The notes under the pieces: model-generated | Databases searched by the model: none | The model's input: only the letters and a program-made list of their open reading frames with translations | Told to the model about the DNA's origin: nothing | Assembly: GCA_905181985.1 (NCBI GenBank) | Contig: CAJIZW010000001.1 | Coordinates: 1-43,824, forward strand | Source: an uncultured Paracoccaceae bacterium | GTDB taxonomy: Bacteria; Pseudomonadota; Alphaproteobacteria; Rhodobacterales; Rhodobacteraceae | DNA length: 43,824 nt | Direction of reading: 5' to 3' | Program-made: the position numbers and the translations under genes | In this document: one piece after another, positions 19,023-30,771 of the stretch | Position numbering within the stretch: position 1 is the stretch's first letter | Layout of the letters: each line of letters opens with the position of its first letter

Positions 19023-20210
19023 ATGATGACACCAGTTTTGCCAAACTATTCTAGGGCACCGTTGAGGTTTGTTAAAGGAGAAGGTTGTTGGCTTTTTGAT
19101 GAGAAAAATAACCGCTATCTAGATTTGGGCGCTGGAATTGCTGTAACCGCTTTAGGTCACGCTCACCCAGAACTGGTAGCTGCCATTCAAGAACAAGCAA
19201 CAAAATTATGGCATGTTTCAAACCTGTATGAAATTCCGAATCAGGAAGAGCTAGCTGAACGATTGGTTTCTGAAACATTTTCCGACACAGTTTTCTTTAC
19301 TAATTCTGGGGCGGAATCTATGGAGTGTGCTATCAAAATGGCTCGGAAGTATTGGTTTGAAAAAGGTGAACCAAACCGGTCAACTATTATTACATTTGAC
19401 AATGCTTTTCATGGTCGAACTATGGCGACAATATCTGCAGTTGGTTCCGAAAAGCTTACTAAGGGATTTGGTCCTTTGCTGCCTGGTTTTATTCAAATCC
19501 CGATTGAAGAAGACAACTATTCTCAACTTAAAAATAAAATTCAAGATCCAGATGTTGCTGCAATTATTGTTGAGCCAATACAAGGGGAAGGTGGTATAAT
19601 TCCGCTCTCAGATGATTTTTTAAAAGTAATTCGAAATTTTTGTGACCAAACTGGTGTATTACTAATATTTGACGAAATACAGTGTGGCGTTGGAAGGACA
19701 GGAAAATTATTTGCTCACGAATGGGCAGGTGTTTATCCTGATATTATGGCAATTGCTAAAGGTATTGGAAATGGATTCCCGTTAGGCGCGTGCCTTGCAA
19801 CTGAGGAGGCGGCCTCAGGAATGACGGCGGGAACACACGGCTCTACTTATGGAGGGAACCCACTTGCCTGCGCCGTAGGGTTGAAGGTGTTAGACATAGT
19901 ATCCCATCCTGATTTTTTGGCTGATGTCAGTAGAAAGGCTGGTTTTTTCCGTCAGAAATTGGAGAGTTTAATAGCAGAGCATTCGGAAATATTTGAGCTA
20001 GTAAGAGGGGAGGGGCTCATGCTTGGTATGAAGTGCAAAGTGCCAAACATGGATGTGGTTGCAATGGCTTACAAACATAACCTATTATTAGTTCCTGGAG
20101 GTGATAACGTTATTCGGTTGCTACCAGCTTTAAACATTTCTGAAGTAGAACTTACTGAGGCTTTTGATAGGTTAGAACAAACAGCTCTATCACTAGAGGC
20201 AACCCTTTGA
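19023..20210 (+). CDS. argD: acetylornithine transaminase
   Basis: 395 aa; '[14 protein letters not shown]'-like region, '[13 protein letters not shown]', '[14 protein letters not shown]', '[16 protein letters not shown]'. Confidence 0.95.
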   Translation: MMTPVLPNYSRAPLRFVKGEGCWLFDEKNNRYLDLGAGIAVTALGHAHPELVAAIQEQATKLWHVSNLYEIPNQEELAERLVSETFSDTVFFTNSGAESMECAIKMARKYWFEKGEPNRSTIITFDNAFHGRTMATISAVGSEKLTKGFGPLLPGFIQIPIEEDNYSQLKNKIQDPDVAAIIVEPIQGEGGIIPLSDDFLKVIRNFCDQTGVLLIFDEIQCGVGRTGKLFAHEWAGVYPDIMAIAKGIGNGFPLGACLATEEAASGMTAGTHGSTYGGNPLACAVGLKVLDIVSHPDFLADVSRKAGFFRQKLESLIAEHSEIFELVRGEGLMLGMKCKVPNMDVVAMAYKHNLLLVPGGDNVIRLLPALNISEVELTEAFDRLEQTALSLEATL

Positions 20211-21148
20211 AACATTTTCTAGATATTGACCAAGTTAGTGCTGAGGATCTGAGTTCTATTATTGATGACGCTTTACAACTCAAGGAATTACGCAAAGGTT
20301 TTCCTAAGGGTCAACTTGATAAAGATGCATCTTTAGCTGGGTATGTTGTAGCATTAATATTTCAAAAGCCGTCAACTCGAACTAGAGTTTCTTTTGATGT
20401 TGGTGTTCGGCAACTGGGCGGTCAAAGTTTAATTTTAAGTGGAACAGACATGCAATTAGGGCATGGTGAATCTGTTAGTGATACAGCCCAAGTTCTATCA
20501 AGATATGTTGATCTTATTATGATACGAACGTTTTCTGCAGAAACTTTAAGGGAGTTATCTGAACATTCGACAGTGCCCGTTATAAATGGTTTGACAGACT
20601 ATTCTCATCCCTGCCAAATTATGGCTGATATATTAACTTTTGAAGAAAAAAGAGGATCAATTTCGGGCAAAGAAGTCCTTTGGATTGGAGATGGAAATAA
20701 TGTTTGTAATTCTCTTATTCAGGCATCAGCAAAATTCAATTTCTCATTAAAGTTTTCTGGACCAAGTGCTTTAGATCCAGATAGAAAAGTAGTGAAAAAT
20801 GCTATCGCCGACGGAGCAGTCTTTGAGGTTCAAAGAGATGTTAGTGCTGCTGTAGAAAGTGCTGACCTAATTATTACCGATAGCTGGGTTTCAATGCATC
20901 ATTCCGAATCTGATCGAAGTTCCCTTCATAATGTTCTTTCCGAATACCAAGTAAATGAAAATTTGATGAAAAAAGCAAAAAAAGAGGCTTTATTTATGCA
21001 TTGCTTGCCTGCTCATAGGGGTGAAGAAGTGACGTCAGAGGTTTTAGATGGAAAGAGCTCTGTAGTTTTTGACGAAGCTGAGAATAGGTTGCATGTCCAA
21101 AAAGCAATTATGAGATGGTGTTTAAATAAAATTAAATTGACTGAGTGA
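20207..21148 (+). CDS. argF: ornithine carbamoyltransferase
   Basis: 313 aa, TTG start overlapping the argD stop; '[21 protein letters not shown]', '[14 protein letters not shown]', '[13 protein letters not shown]'. Confidence 0.95.
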   Translation: MKHFLDIDQVSAEDLSSIIDDALQLKELRKGFPKGQLDKDASLAGYVVALIFQKPSTRTRVSFDVGVRQLGGQSLILSGTDMQLGHGESVSDTAQVLSRYVDLIMIRTFSAETLRELSEHSTVPVINGLTDYSHPCQIMADILTFEEKRGSISGKEVLWIGDGNNVCNSLIQASAKFNFSLKFSGPSALDPDRKVVKNAIADGAVFEVQRDVSAAVESADLIITDSWVSMHHSESDRSSLHNVLSEYQVNENLMKKAKKEALFMHCLPAHRGEEVTSEVLDGKSSVVFDEAENRLHVQKAIMRWCLNKIKLTE

Positions 21149-21354
21149 TTATTGCTCTTAAGGGAATGGCAGTTTAGTGATGATCCCTCTAAGTTCAAAA
21201 GAGGTATATTAGTAAGTCTATATTTGAAGGATAATGTTTCTTTAAAAACTATAATAAAACCTTCTCAACTCCTTTTTATATAAATGCCGATTGTTCTTTT
21301 AATATCTTAGTCTAGCGGCTATACGCCGGCTAACCATATTAGGGAGTAATAAAG

Positions 21355-22146
21355 TTGCAAGGCAGTGCCAATCTGAATTTAATGATCAAAGCTGCTAGGG
21401 TTGCAGGTAGAAGCTTGACAAAAGATTTCCGAGAAGTCGAAAACTTACAGGTTTCGATAAAAGGTGCAGGAGACTTTGTTTCTAGAGCTGATCGAGCCGC
21501 CGAACAGATCATTAAAGAGGAGTTATTGGAAGCAAGGGCAACTTACGGTTGGTTGGGTGAGGAAAGTGAGCCGATTAAGGGTGAGGATCCAACCCGAAGA
21601 TGGATTGTTGATCCTCTTGATGGAACCACAAACTTTTTACATGGCTTACCTCATTGGGCTATTTCAATAGCCTTAGAGCATAAAAATGAAATAGTTTCTG
21701 CTGTAATATATGACCCTTGCACAGATGAAATGTTTATTTCAGAAAAAGGCCAAGGCGCTTGGCTTAATGATACCAGGCTACGAGTTTCTGGCCGCAAGAG
21801 AATGCAAGAAACTATATATGCCACAGGGGTTCCTCACTCGGGAGATGAAAACCTCTCTATTTCACTCAAGGAATTAGGGCGTTTATTACCAAAGTGCGCA
21901 GGCGTTAGAAGTTTTGGAGCTGCCGCACTTGATCTTGCTTATGTTGCTGCTGGGCGTTTTGACGGATTTTGGCAGAGGGGTCTGTCTCCTTGGGATACAG
22001 CAGCAGGAATTTTAATTGTAAGGGAAAGTGGGGGGTTGGTCGAGAGTATAAGCCCTGAGAAAAATGAACTCGAGGATGGTGAAATTATTGCTGGAAACGG
22101 TGAGATCTTTGAACAATTTTCTACAATTATAAGATCTTCTTCTTAA
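21355..22146 (+). CDS. suhB: inositol monophosphatase family protein
   Basis: 263 aa, TTG start; 'WLGEESEP', 'WIVDPLDGTTNFLHGLPHWAISIAL', 'SPWDTAAGILIVRESGG'. Confidence 0.9.
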   Translation: MQGSANLNLMIKAARVAGRSLTKDFREVENLQVSIKGAGDFVSRADRAAEQIIKEELLEARATYGWLGEESEPIKGEDPTRRWIVDPLDGTTNFLHGLPHWAISIALEHKNEIVSAVIYDPCTDEMFISEKGQGAWLNDTRLRVSGRKRMQETIYATGVPHSGDENLSISLKELGRLLPKCAGVRSFGAAALDLAYVAAGRFDGFWQRGLSPWDTAAGILIVRESGGLVESISPEKNELEDGEIIAGNGEIFEQFSTIIRSSS

Positions 22147-22156
22147 TATAACGAGC

Positions 22157-22909
22157 CTAGTTCTCAATTATAACTGTTGCTTCGCCTGCTTGCATTTTTG
22201 GAAAAGCACGGTCAAGCTTGAGGAAAGCTAGTCCATGTCCATCTGATTGAGAGTATAATACTCCAGCTGGCCGGCCATCAGCTAGTATTTCAGTGCCAAC
22301 AGGGGTTTCACCAATTACTGAAACTTTTATCAAACCTTTTTTTAAGGTAGTTTTGTGTTTCATTCTAGCGGTTATTTCTTGGCCAACATAACAACCTTTT
22401 TTGAAATCAACACCATTTAACTTCTCAAAACTTGCTTCTAGAATATAGGTCTTATCTCGAATTAATTCTATATTTGTTTCTGGAATACCGTGTTTTACCC
22501 GTAGCTTTTTCCAGTCTATATCTTGATTGATTGAGCTGGTTTCATATGATCTCCAACCCAAAGCCGCATGTCTGGGGTCGTTAAAAGCGCCTAAAGGCGG
22601 GTTATCAATTCCTGTAGACACACTTATGTTTGTTTTAATTATATCTACTTTTGTCCTTAAACGGTATATAGACAATTTGGTTTGTAGATCGTCACTAACT
22701 TCTTTGGATACATCAATTAATATACGGCCCTTATAAGCAACAATAAAGAAATCCACGAAATACTTTCCTTGTGGTGTTAACATAGCCGCATAGATAATGC
22801 CCTTATCTAACTTATCTATATCGTTTGTTATAAGCCCTTGAAGAAACTTTAGTGTTTCTTCACCGGAAATTTCAATGATAGTACGGTTTCTTTTAGCGCT
22901 CATAAGCAA
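22157..22909 (-). CDS. ygfZ: folate-binding protein YgfZ
   Basis: 250 aa; 'FKKGCYVGQEITARMKHK' signature, N-term 'ISGEETLKFLQGLITNDID'. Confidence 0.92.
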   Translation of the reverse strand: MLMSAKRNRTIIEISGEETLKFLQGLITNDIDKLDKGIIYAAMLTPQGKYFVDFFIVAYKGRILIDVSKEVSDDLQTKLSIYRLRTKVDIIKTNISVSTGIDNPPLGAFNDPRHAALGWRSYETSSINQDIDWKKLRVKHGIPETNIELIRDKTYILEASFEKLNGVDFKKGCYVGQEITARMKHKTTLKKGLIKVSVIGETPVGTEILADGRPAGVLYSQSDGHGLAFLKLDRAFPKMQAGEATVIIEN

Positions 22910-23189
22910 AGTACCTCCTTATGAATCATAACATTTTTTGGTTTAACTATGCTATGCAAAAAGTAAATGATAGCTTTCTGTCGAAATAATTTAATATTTC
23001 TAAATATTATAATAGACCCTAATATTATTATTTTGTCAGAGATAAAAATTATTTTCTAAAAAACCTGTATATATGTCATATATTGTATTGTTATTTTGTT
23101 GTAGATCGTATCTTTAACTTGTGAACTTATAAAACACTGTCAACTCATTCAGTTTATCAAGAGATTCATATTTAAGGAAACGATAGAAA

Positions 23190-24389
23190 ATGTCATTAGC
23201 TAATGGAAGAAATATTTTAGCGATCCCTGGGCCGTCTGTAATACCTGACCGAGTACTAAACGCGATGCACACTGCAGCACCTAATATATATGTTGGATCT
23301 CTATTAGATACTACTGACAGTCTTGTCCCCGATTTGAAAAAAATTGCTAAGACTGATGGCTATGTTGCTATGTATATCGGTAATGGTCACGCTGCTTGGG
23401 AAGCTTCTCTAGCTAACGTATTGGCTTTAGGGGATAATATCCTTGTGCTGGCAACAGGGCGCTTTGGACATAGCTGGGCAGAAATGGCAAAACAGAGGGG
23501 TCTAGAGGTTGAATTGGTGGACTTTGGACATAGAAGTGTAGTTCAAGGTGAAACTGTTGAACGGATATTAAATGAAGACAAGAAGAAAACAATCAAGGCA
23601 GTACTCGTTGTTCAAGTAGATACTGCCACAAGCGCTAAAACAGATATTTTAAGCATCAGAGAGCTGATTAATAAATGTAATCATCCAGCATTATTGATGG
23701 TAGATAGTATAGCTTGCCTAGGATGTGATGAAATGCATATGGATCAATGGGGTGTCGATGTGATAGTGGCTGGTTGTCAGAAGGGGTTGATGGTTCCTCC
23801 AGGTATGAGTTTTGTTTTTTTTAATGAAAAAGCTATGGAACGCAGGAGGAGTTTAAAGTTAGTCTCAAGTTATTGGGATTGGATCCCTCGGGCTCAACCG
23901 AGTCACTTCTATGAATACTTTTGTGGCACTGCCCCCACGCATCATTTACTTGGGCTGCGAGAAGCTTTGACTATGATCATACATGAAGAAGGGTTAGATT
24001 TGGTTTGGAAAAGACACAAAATCCTTGCGAATTCAATATGGTCAGCTTTAGATAGATGGAGCTCTGAAGGTTCTCTAGAACTAAACATTAAAGAACCAAA
24101 GGATAGAAGCCATGCTGTAACTGCTGTTAGAATTGATCCGTTATTTGGAACTAAGTTGCGTAATTGGTTAACTGAAAACACTGGAGTTACACTTGGTATT
24201 GGTATTGGAATGGCTGATCCTAATGATCCAGCATGGCATGGATTTTTTCGAATTGGGCACATGGGACATTTAAATGCTCATATGGTCTTAGGAACTTTAG
24301 GGGCTATTGATGCAGGCCTGAAATCTTTAAAAATTCCACATGGAGATGGTGCTCTCGAAGCAGCGTCTCTAATTTGTGCGGATAGCTGA
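23190..24389 (+). CDS. class V aminotransferase (serine/alanine-glyoxylate aminotransferase family)
   Basis: 399 aa; 'ILAIPGPSVIPDRVLNAM', 'LMVDSIACLGCDEMHMDQWGVDVIVAGCQKGLMVPPG' (PLP lysine), 'FRIGHMGHLN'. Confidence 0.9.
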   Translation: MSLANGRNILAIPGPSVIPDRVLNAMHTAAPNIYVGSLLDTTDSLVPDLKKIAKTDGYVAMYIGNGHAAWEASLANVLALGDNILVLATGRFGHSWAEMAKQRGLEVELVDFGHRSVVQGETVERILNEDKKKTIKAVLVVQVDTATSAKTDILSIRELINKCNHPALLMVDSIACLGCDEMHMDQWGVDVIVAGCQKGLMVPPGMSFVFFNEKAMERRRSLKLVSSYWDWIPRAQPSHFYEYFCGTAPTHHLLGLREALTMIIHEEGLDLVWKRHKILANSIWSALDRWSSEGSLELNIKEPKDRSHAVTAVRIDPLFGTKLRNWLTENTGVTLGIGIGMADPNDPAWHGFFRIGHMGHLNAHMVLGTLGAIDAGLKSLKIPHGDGALEAASLICADS

Positions 24390-25484
24390 CAGGGCACGAG
24401 GTAATATTTGTTCTAAAAGCTCGAGATCCTTTTTTGTCCCACAGCTAATTCGGATTGCTCTATCTTGTGGCATTACAAACGGCATTCTAACAAATATTCC
24501 ATTATCTATTAACTGCCCAAGAAGTTTACGTGCAAAATCTCCATCTGAATTGCAGTCGATACAAACAAAATTGGCAGAAGACGGAATAGGTTTTAGCCCA
24601 TTGGTCAGTGCTATCTTAGCTATTTTATCCCTGGATTCTTTTACTAATAAAATTGTCTTATCTAAGTGATTTTGATCTAAAAGGGCATGGAGAGCACCAA
24701 TTTGAGAAATTCTACTAACACCAAAGTGATTGCGAATTTTATCGAAACCCTTGATTAGCTCTGGATGTCCAATCCCGTAGCCTATTCGCGCACCCGCAAG
24801 TCCATAACCCTTAGAAAAAGTTCGCATTCGTATCACTTTTGAAGAACTTGGATCTAGTTTAGACGCCACGTCTTTGTCTGCAAACTCTATATAAGCTTCG
24901 TCTAAAATAAGAAGGCACCCATCTGGCACTGAGTTAATTAACTTTGTTATCACATTGCTAGGGTGCCATGTTCCCATTGGGTTGTCGGGGTTAGCAAGGT
25001 AGATAAGTTTTGCACCAACTTCTACAGCCTTATTTATTAAAGCTTCTGTATCTTCCATATCATTTTTGTACGGAACTTTGTGCAAAACTCCACCGTACCC
25101 GGAGACATGAAAATTAAAAGTTGGGTATGCTCCATTAGAAGTTACCACAGTGTCCCCAGGCGTAATTAGCATTCGAGCAAGGTAACCTAATAATCCATCT
25201 ATCCCCTCACCGACTATAATTTCATTTTTATTTATTTGATGATGATCAGCAAGTGCTTCCTTTAAATCATGATTTTCGGGGTCTCCATACATCCAAAGGT
25301 TTTTTGACTCTTGTTGCATGGCTTTTATGGCAAAGGGAGAGGGGCCAAAGACATTTTCATTTGCACCGAGTCTTGCTAAAAACTTAGAAGAACGGAATCG
25401 TTCTTGCGTCTCAGGACCTACAAATGGGACGGAACTTGGAAGGCTGTCTATAAGGGGTGTGAATTTAATAGTATTTCTAGTCAT
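24369..25484 (-). CDS. histidinol-phosphate aminotransferase-like PLP enzyme
   Basis: 371 aa; 'ARLGANENVFGPSPFAIKAM', 'LANPDNPMGTW', 'ILDEAYIEFAD', 'RTFSKGYGLAGARIGYGIG'. 21-bp 3' overlap with the convergent aminotransferase. Confidence 0.87.
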   Translation of the reverse strand: MTRNTIKFTPLIDSLPSSVPFVGPETQERFRSSKFLARLGANENVFGPSPFAIKAMQQESKNLWMYGDPENHDLKEALADHHQINKNEIIVGEGIDGLLGYLARMLITPGDTVVTSNGAYPTFNFHVSGYGGVLHKVPYKNDMEDTEALINKAVEVGAKLIYLANPDNPMGTWHPSNVITKLINSVPDGCLLILDEAYIEFADKDVASKLDPSSSKVIRMRTFSKGYGLAGARIGYGIGHPELIKGFDKIRNHFGVSRISQIGALHALLDQNHLDKTILLVKESRDKIAKIALTNGLKPIPSSANFVCIDCNSDGDFARKLLGQLIDNGIFVRMPFVMPQDRAIRISCGTKKDLELLEQILPRALSAIRTN

Positions 25485-25487
25485 AAT

Positions 25488-28208
25488 TTACGCCTCCTCT
25501 ATATCTTTCAGCCTATTGATAGCATTTGTTATTTTTTCTATTTCTTGCCTCTTCAAATTATAATCAACTTGTGTTTGAGCTACAACGGTCTCGGGAGCAC
25601 TTTCTAAAAACTTATTATTTTCTAAACGTCCTTTGAGAGATCTTATTTCATTTTCAATTTTGGTTAGGTTTTTTTCTAACCTTTTCTTTTCTGATGAAAT
25701 GTCAATAATTTCAGCTAATGGAAGAGCAAATTCACCACCGTTTACTGTTATGTTTACACAACCTTTTGGAAGTTTAGCATTTTCAGTTATTTTTTCAATT
25801 CTAGCTAATTTCATAATTAAGTCAGTATTAAAATTCCAGCCGGGTCTTTTAGAGTTATCAAGACTAATCATTATTAATGGAATTTTTAAACCGGCAGGAA
25901 CATTCATTTCTCCTCTAACAGATCTAATGTTTTCTATCAGATTTATTGCCCAATTCATTTCTTGATCTGCAACGCTGTCAATCAACTCCGTACCATAAGT
26001 TGGCCAATCAGCATGAATTAATAGCTTTTGATGTTTCCCAACAGACGACCATAATTCCTCGGTAATGAACGGCATTATTGGGTGTAGTAGAATAAGGCAT
26101 TGATCCAAAACCCAAGCTAAAGTGTTTTTGGTCTCATCAACTACTGTTTGATCCTCGTTATTTAAAAGGGGTTTTGAAAACTCTACATACCAATCACAAA
26201 CTTTCCCCCAAACGAAGGCGTATAAACCATTAGCCACATCGTTAAATCTGTAGTTAGCCAGTGAGTTATCCGTGAGTTCACGAACTTTCCCTGTTTCGCC
26301 AACAATCCATTTATTAACATTATGTGAAACGTTGGAGGGAGAAAAACTATCTTGAAGTTTGCATCCATTCATCTCTGCAAAACGTGCAGCATTCCAAAGT
26401 TTAGTCCCAAAGTTGCGATAACCGGCAATTCTTTGGGTACTTAGTTTAAGATCTCTACCCATTGCCGCCATTGCTGTTAATGTGAAGCGTACTGAATCTG
26501 CTCCGTACTCTTCTATTAACTCTATTGGGTCTAAGACATTACCTGAAGATTTAGACATTTTTTGCCCTGTCTCATCTCTTACTAACGCATGAACATAAAC
26601 CGTACTGAAGGGTTTTTGATCCATTATGGCGTATTGCATCATCATCATTCTAGCTACCCAAAAGAAGATGATGTCAAAACCAGTTACTAATACATTTGTT
26701 GGGTAATATTTTTTTAATTCTTCAGTGTTTTCAGGCCAACCTAGAGTTCCAATAGGCCATATTCCTGACGAAAACCAAGTGTCTAATACATCTGGATCGC
26801 GAGTGAGGACTTTCCCTGGAGCCATTTCTTGAGCCTCTTCCTCAGTAGTGGCACAGTATTCGTTTCCATCGATATCAAACCACACAGGAATTTGATGTCC
26901 CCACCATAGTTGCCTGCTGATACACCAAGGTTCAATATTTTCTAACCAATGAAAGTAAACTTTTGCATCTCTCTCTGGTATGATGCGTGTCTCACCAACT
27001 TTAACGGCGTCTATTGCGGGTTGAACAATTTTCTTAGTATCCACAAACCACTGATTAGTCAGCATCGGTTCTATAACTACTTTTGACCGATCCCCTATAG
27101 GTTGCATAATTTTTTTATCTTCGATTTTTATAGTTAAATTTAACGCATTCATATCAGTTACAATGTGCTCTCGTGCAACGAACCTATCAAGCCCTTTATA
27201 TTTTTCAGGAACAGTATTTTCTAAAGAATTATCATCTCTTAAATTCCCTTTTGTATCTAAAAGTGGGTAAAGTGGTATATTATTACGTTTGGCGACAGCG
27301 TAATCATTAAAATCATGAGCACCCGTTATTTTTACTGCTCCAGAACCAAAATTAGGATCAGGATATTCATCTTCTATTATTGGAATTAATCTGTCGCATA
27401 AGGGTAAATGTAACTTCTTACCTATTATCTGTTTGTAGCGTTCGTCTGATGGGTGAACAGCTACGGCTCCATCTCCTAACATTGTTTCTGGGCGGGTGGT
27501 TGCTATGGCTATATAGTTACGCTCTTCTTCAAGAATGATTTGTCCGTCTTCGTCTTTTTCAATGAATGTATAGGTTTCGCCATTCTCTAGTAGGTATTTA
27601 AAGTGAAAAAATTTTCCATCAACTTCTATATTTTCTACTTCTAAATCAGATATCGCTGTCTCAAATTTTGGATCCCAATTTACTAACCTCGTACCTCGGT
27701 AAATTAGACCTTTATTATACATTTCTACAAAAACTTTTAAGACCGCTTTTTGAAAGTGCTCATCCATTGTGAAGGCATTTCTGGACCAATCACAAGATGC
27801 TCCAAGTCTTTTTAATTGATCAACTATAGTTCCACCAGACTGCTCCTTCCATTCCCAAACTTTTTTTAGAAAAAGATCCCGACCAAGCTCTTTGCGTGAA
27901 GGCAATTTGTCTTTTGCAAGTTGTCGCTCCACGACCATTTGTGTGGCAATGCCAGCGTGATCCTGTCCTGGCTGCCAAAGAGTGTCGTACCCTCGCATAC
28001 GGTGCCATCTTACTAGAATATCTTGTAATGTATTGTTGAAAGCATGCCCCATATGAAGAATACCTGTGACATTTGGTGGGGGTATCATAATACAGAACGT
28101 TTCATTTATACTGGCATTAGCACCGGCTTTAAAACAACCTTCATCTTCCCATTTTGAGTAAATTCTTCCTTCAACTGTATTTGAATTAAAAGTTTTTTCC
28201 ATCGTCAT
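25488..28208 (-). CDS. valS: valyl-tRNA synthetase
   Basis: 906 aa; '[21 protein letters not shown]', '[18 protein letters not shown]', C-terminal coiled coil. Confidence 0.97.
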   Translation of the reverse strand: MTMEKTFNSNTVEGRIYSKWEDEGCFKAGANASINETFCIMIPPPNVTGILHMGHAFNNTLQDILVRWHRMRGYDTLWQPGQDHAGIATQMVVERQLAKDKLPSRKELGRDLFLKKVWEWKEQSGGTIVDQLKRLGASCDWSRNAFTMDEHFQKAVLKVFVEMYNKGLIYRGTRLVNWDPKFETAISDLEVENIEVDGKFFHFKYLLENGETYTFIEKDEDGQIILEEERNYIAIATTRPETMLGDGAVAVHPSDERYKQIIGKKLHLPLCDRLIPIIEDEYPDPNFGSGAVKITGAHDFNDYAVAKRNNIPLYPLLDTKGNLRDDNSLENTVPEKYKGLDRFVAREHIVTDMNALNLTIKIEDKKIMQPIGDRSKVVIEPMLTNQWFVDTKKIVQPAIDAVKVGETRIIPERDAKVYFHWLENIEPWCISRQLWWGHQIPVWFDIDGNEYCATTEEEAQEMAPGKVLTRDPDVLDTWFSSGIWPIGTLGWPENTEELKKYYPTNVLVTGFDIIFFWVARMMMMQYAIMDQKPFSTVYVHALVRDETGQKMSKSSGNVLDPIELIEEYGADSVRFTLTAMAAMGRDLKLSTQRIAGYRNFGTKLWNAARFAEMNGCKLQDSFSPSNVSHNVNKWIVGETGKVRELTDNSLANYRFNDVANGLYAFVWGKVCDWYVEFSKPLLNNEDQTVVDETKNTLAWVLDQCLILLHPIMPFITEELWSSVGKHQKLLIHADWPTYGTELIDSVADQEMNWAINLIENIRSVRGEMNVPAGLKIPLIMISLDNSKRPGWNFNTDLIMKLARIEKITENAKLPKGCVNITVNGGEFALPLAEIIDISSEKKRLEKNLTKIENEIRSLKGRLENNKFLESAPETVVAQTQVDYNLKRQEIEKITNAINRLKDIEEA

Positions 28209-28516
28209 AATGGGGATCCTAATAGTTATTCCAGGTTTTTTATGTACTCTATATTTTCGTAGTCACGCACTAACATTAATCTGATTATATTTAAACACAT
28301 TAGTTGTTAATTCATACAGACCTGGTAATTAATTATCAGTTGTAATGCCTCTTTTACTCCCATTATGGAAAGATTAGGAGTTTTTATATTTTAATAGGAC
28401 ATCCAAACTAGGCGCACCATACTTTTTCACAGCCACTTTAATTCTTTTTTATTAAAATATTAAATATTTTTAAAACAAGTTAACTATGTCTTTACTTGCC
28501 AATAGCTTATTTAGGT

Positions 28517-29281
28517 TTATCGAGCTTTTCTAGTTAAGACCGCAGTACCGTAAACTGTTTCAATAACGAGTTTTTTTACAGAATATTGATGCTCTCTAGT
28601 TTTTTTATAAAAAATATTAAACGGAAAACGTGTTTTTTCCTCCATATCTTTTTTTGAAAAACCGGCCACTCTTTTATATTCACCTATACACATAATTAAA
28701 TCTTCGCGCTTTTTGAGGCCAGGGAACAAACGAACCTGCGACTTTCGTTTGCCATCAAAAACCTCTAATTTAAGCTGACAAGGTTCTAAACTATTATTAT
28801 CGCGCAATGTGACGTACAAGGCAGTTAGAGGATCTACTGTTCCTCCTTGAGTATTGGGGTCTATTGTATTTACTTTTATTTGTCTTGGTGGATCGTACTC
28901 TCTTATTTGAGGTATGCCGTTTTTATATGTAAGTTTAGCTGAAGATTTTTTTCCTTTTTTATTTCTAAGCTCAGTATATATTACTGGCTTGAAATAACTA
29001 TTAATTAAGGTTCCTGCGGTTGTGGCTTTATATCTTTGTTTGTTAATGAACTTGAAGATTCCCCCACTTTTGAGTTCACCAGATACCGTGTAGTTATTAC
29101 CGTCATGTGTTCCTAAAAAAGATAGCGTTCCTACATTTAAACCCTTTATTTTCAAAGAAAAAACGGCCGTATTACTTTTGGAAGCGTATACCACCGTACA
29201 AGTAAAGATAAAAAATAAGAAAAAACCTAAGATAAAACGCATTAAAAGGTTCCTTTGCAAATTGTTATACAATTGTAGCAT
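28517..29281 (-). CDS. DUF3108 domain-containing periplasmic protein
   Basis: 254 aa with signal sequence; 'FSLKIKGLNVGTLSFLGTHDGNNYTVSGELKSGGIFKF', 'DPLTALYVTLRD'. Confidence 0.75.
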   Translation of the reverse strand: MLQLYNNLQRNLLMRFILGFFLFFIFTCTVVYASKSNTAVFSLKIKGLNVGTLSFLGTHDGNNYTVSGELKSGGIFKFINKQRYKATTAGTLINSYFKPVIYTELRNKKGKKSSAKLTYKNGIPQIREYDPPRQIKVNTIDPNTQGGTVDPLTALYVTLRDNNSLEPCQLKLEVFDGKRKSQVRLFPGLKKREDLIMCIGEYKRVAGFSKKDMEEKTRFPFNIFYKKTREHQYSVKKLVIETVYGTAVLTRKAR

Positions 29282-29334
29282 AATGTATCTTTATATGACT
29301 ATAACTACTAGAGTATTAATTTGTTTATGAAAGA

Positions 29335-30324
29335 TTGAGAGTTTTGGAAGAAATTAGAAGACTTGCCAGTAGGATCTTAAAAAATGATAGGCGAGCAATC
29401 TCAAAGGGAATAACTCTTGTTGAAAGCTCTCGGGCAGATCACAGAGAAGAGGCTGTTTGTCTGATTGATTTATTATCTAAATCTGGCAACAAATCTTTAA
29501 GGATCGGTTTGTCTGGGACCCCTGGTGTTGGGAAGTCAACTTTTATTGAAAAGTTTGGTCTAATGCTGATTGAAAAAGGGTTAAGTGTAGCAGTTTTAGC
29601 GATTGATCCAAGTTCGGTAAAGTCTGGGGGGTCAATTCTTGGTGATAAAACACGTATGGAAAAACTAAGTCGGCAACCGCAGGCATTTATACGACCTTCT
29701 CCAACTCTAACATATTTAGGAGGGGTGTCTCAGCGGACAAGAGAATCTATTACTATCTGTGAAGCAGCGGGTTTTGATGTTGTGATAATCGAGACTGTTG
29801 GGGTGGGGCAGTCAGAGACAATGGTGTCTGAGATGTCAGACCTATTCCTACTTTTATTAGCTCCTGCTGGTGGAGATGACTTGCAGGGTGTCAAAAGAGG
29901 TATAATGGAAATTGCGGATATTATAGTAGTTAACAAAGCAGACGGAGAACTAAAGCCGGCTGCAATGCGCACCCAGTCTGACTATGCGGGCGCTGTAGAG
30001 CTATTTAGAGATAGAGCAGAAGATCCAGTAGGGTTTCCTAAAGTATCGCTAGTCTCGTCGGTTTCTGGTGAAGGGATTGATAAAATTTGGTTGGACATTC
30101 AGTTGGTAATAAATTGGAGAAAAGAAAGTGGAAACTGGTTAAAGCGCCGTGAGGAACAGGCAGTGCACTGGTTTGAAAGTGAAGTCCAAAATAGGATAAT
30201 TAACGAAATGAATAATAAACCTGATGTAAAAAAACAGATGAAGATATTATCTAAGAAAGTAGCACTTAACGAGTTATCACCAGACTCCGCTGCAAAAAAA
30301 ATAATTGAATTGTATAATAAGTAA
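29335..30324 (+). CDS. meaB: methylmalonyl-CoA mutase-associated GTPase MeaB
   Basis: 329 aa, TTG start; 'IGLSGTPGVGKSTFIEKFG', 'AIDPSSVKSGGSILGDKTRM', 'VGVGQSE', 'VNKADGELKPAA'. Confidence 0.94.
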   Translation: MRVLEEIRRLASRILKNDRRAISKGITLVESSRADHREEAVCLIDLLSKSGNKSLRIGLSGTPGVGKSTFIEKFGLMLIEKGLSVAVLAIDPSSVKSGGSILGDKTRMEKLSRQPQAFIRPSPTLTYLGGVSQRTRESITICEAAGFDVVIIETVGVGQSETMVSEMSDLFLLLLAPAGGDDLQGVKRGIMEIADIIVVNKADGELKPAAMRTQSDYAGAVELFRDRAEDPVGFPKVSLVSSVSGEGIDKIWLDIQLVINWRKESGNWLKRREEQAVHWFESEVQNRIINEMNNKPDVKKQMKILSKKVALNELSPDSAAKKIIELYNK

Positions 30325-30351
30325 AATCTCTGAATTTCTGATGCTGGTCAC

Positions 30352-30377
30352 TTGACGAATTAGCTTAGTGCTAGTAA
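30352..30377 (+). promoter_or_regulatory. candidate sigma-70 promoter for rpmB
   Basis: TTGACG (30352-30357), 12 nt, GCTAGTAA (30370-30377), similar to the alphaproteobacterial housekeeping consensus TTGACG/GCTANAWC. Confidence 0.45.
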
Positions 30378-30434
30378 TGGCAACCATCAGTATTAAACAC
30401 ATATTTAAAAAACTTTGAATTTAAGGAAAAGACT

Positions 30435-30725
30435 ATGGCGCGAGTTTGTGAATTTACAGCTAAAGGACCAATGTCTGGTAATAATGTTAGCCATGCTAAA
30501 AATAGGACTAAGAGGAAATTCTTACCTAACCTTAACGATGTCACTTTGATTTCTGAAGCTCTTGGCCGATCATTTAAATTCAGAATATCAGCAGCAGCTT
30601 TGAGAACTGTTGACCATAGAGGTGGTTTAGATAGTTTTATGTCGAAGGCTAAAGCAGAGGTTTTATCTTCAAAAGCTCAAAAAGTTAAAAGAGATATTGA
30701 AAGAGCAAGATTAGCTGTAGTTTAA
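30435..30725 (+). CDS. rpmB: 50S ribosomal protein L28
   Basis: 96 aa; '[33 protein letters not shown]'. Confidence 0.98.
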   Translation: MARVCEFTAKGPMSGNNVSHAKNRTKRKFLPNLNDVTLISEALGRSFKFRISAAALRTVDHRGGLDSFMSKAKAEVLSSKAQKVKRDIERARLAVV

Positions 30726-30771
30726 GCCTAATCTAAACTTTATAAATGAATCTGAAAAAAGAATCTATCGT

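Noticed and set aside
21161-21204. Overlapping AGGGA/TCCCT and CCTCT/AGAGG hairpins (attenuator-like) upstream of suhB
   Set aside because: Five-bp stems with long loops are expected by chance; no T-run or leader peptide.
22910-23189. 280-bp AT-rich gap before the class V aminotransferase, considered for a glycine or other riboswitch
   Set aside because: No recognisable riboswitch core; only AT-rich sequence and two isolated GANTC sites.
28209-28516. 308-bp gap between the DUF3108 gene and valS, considered for an sRNA
   Set aside because: Only a weak ACTCC/GGAGT dyad; no convincing promoter-terminator pair.
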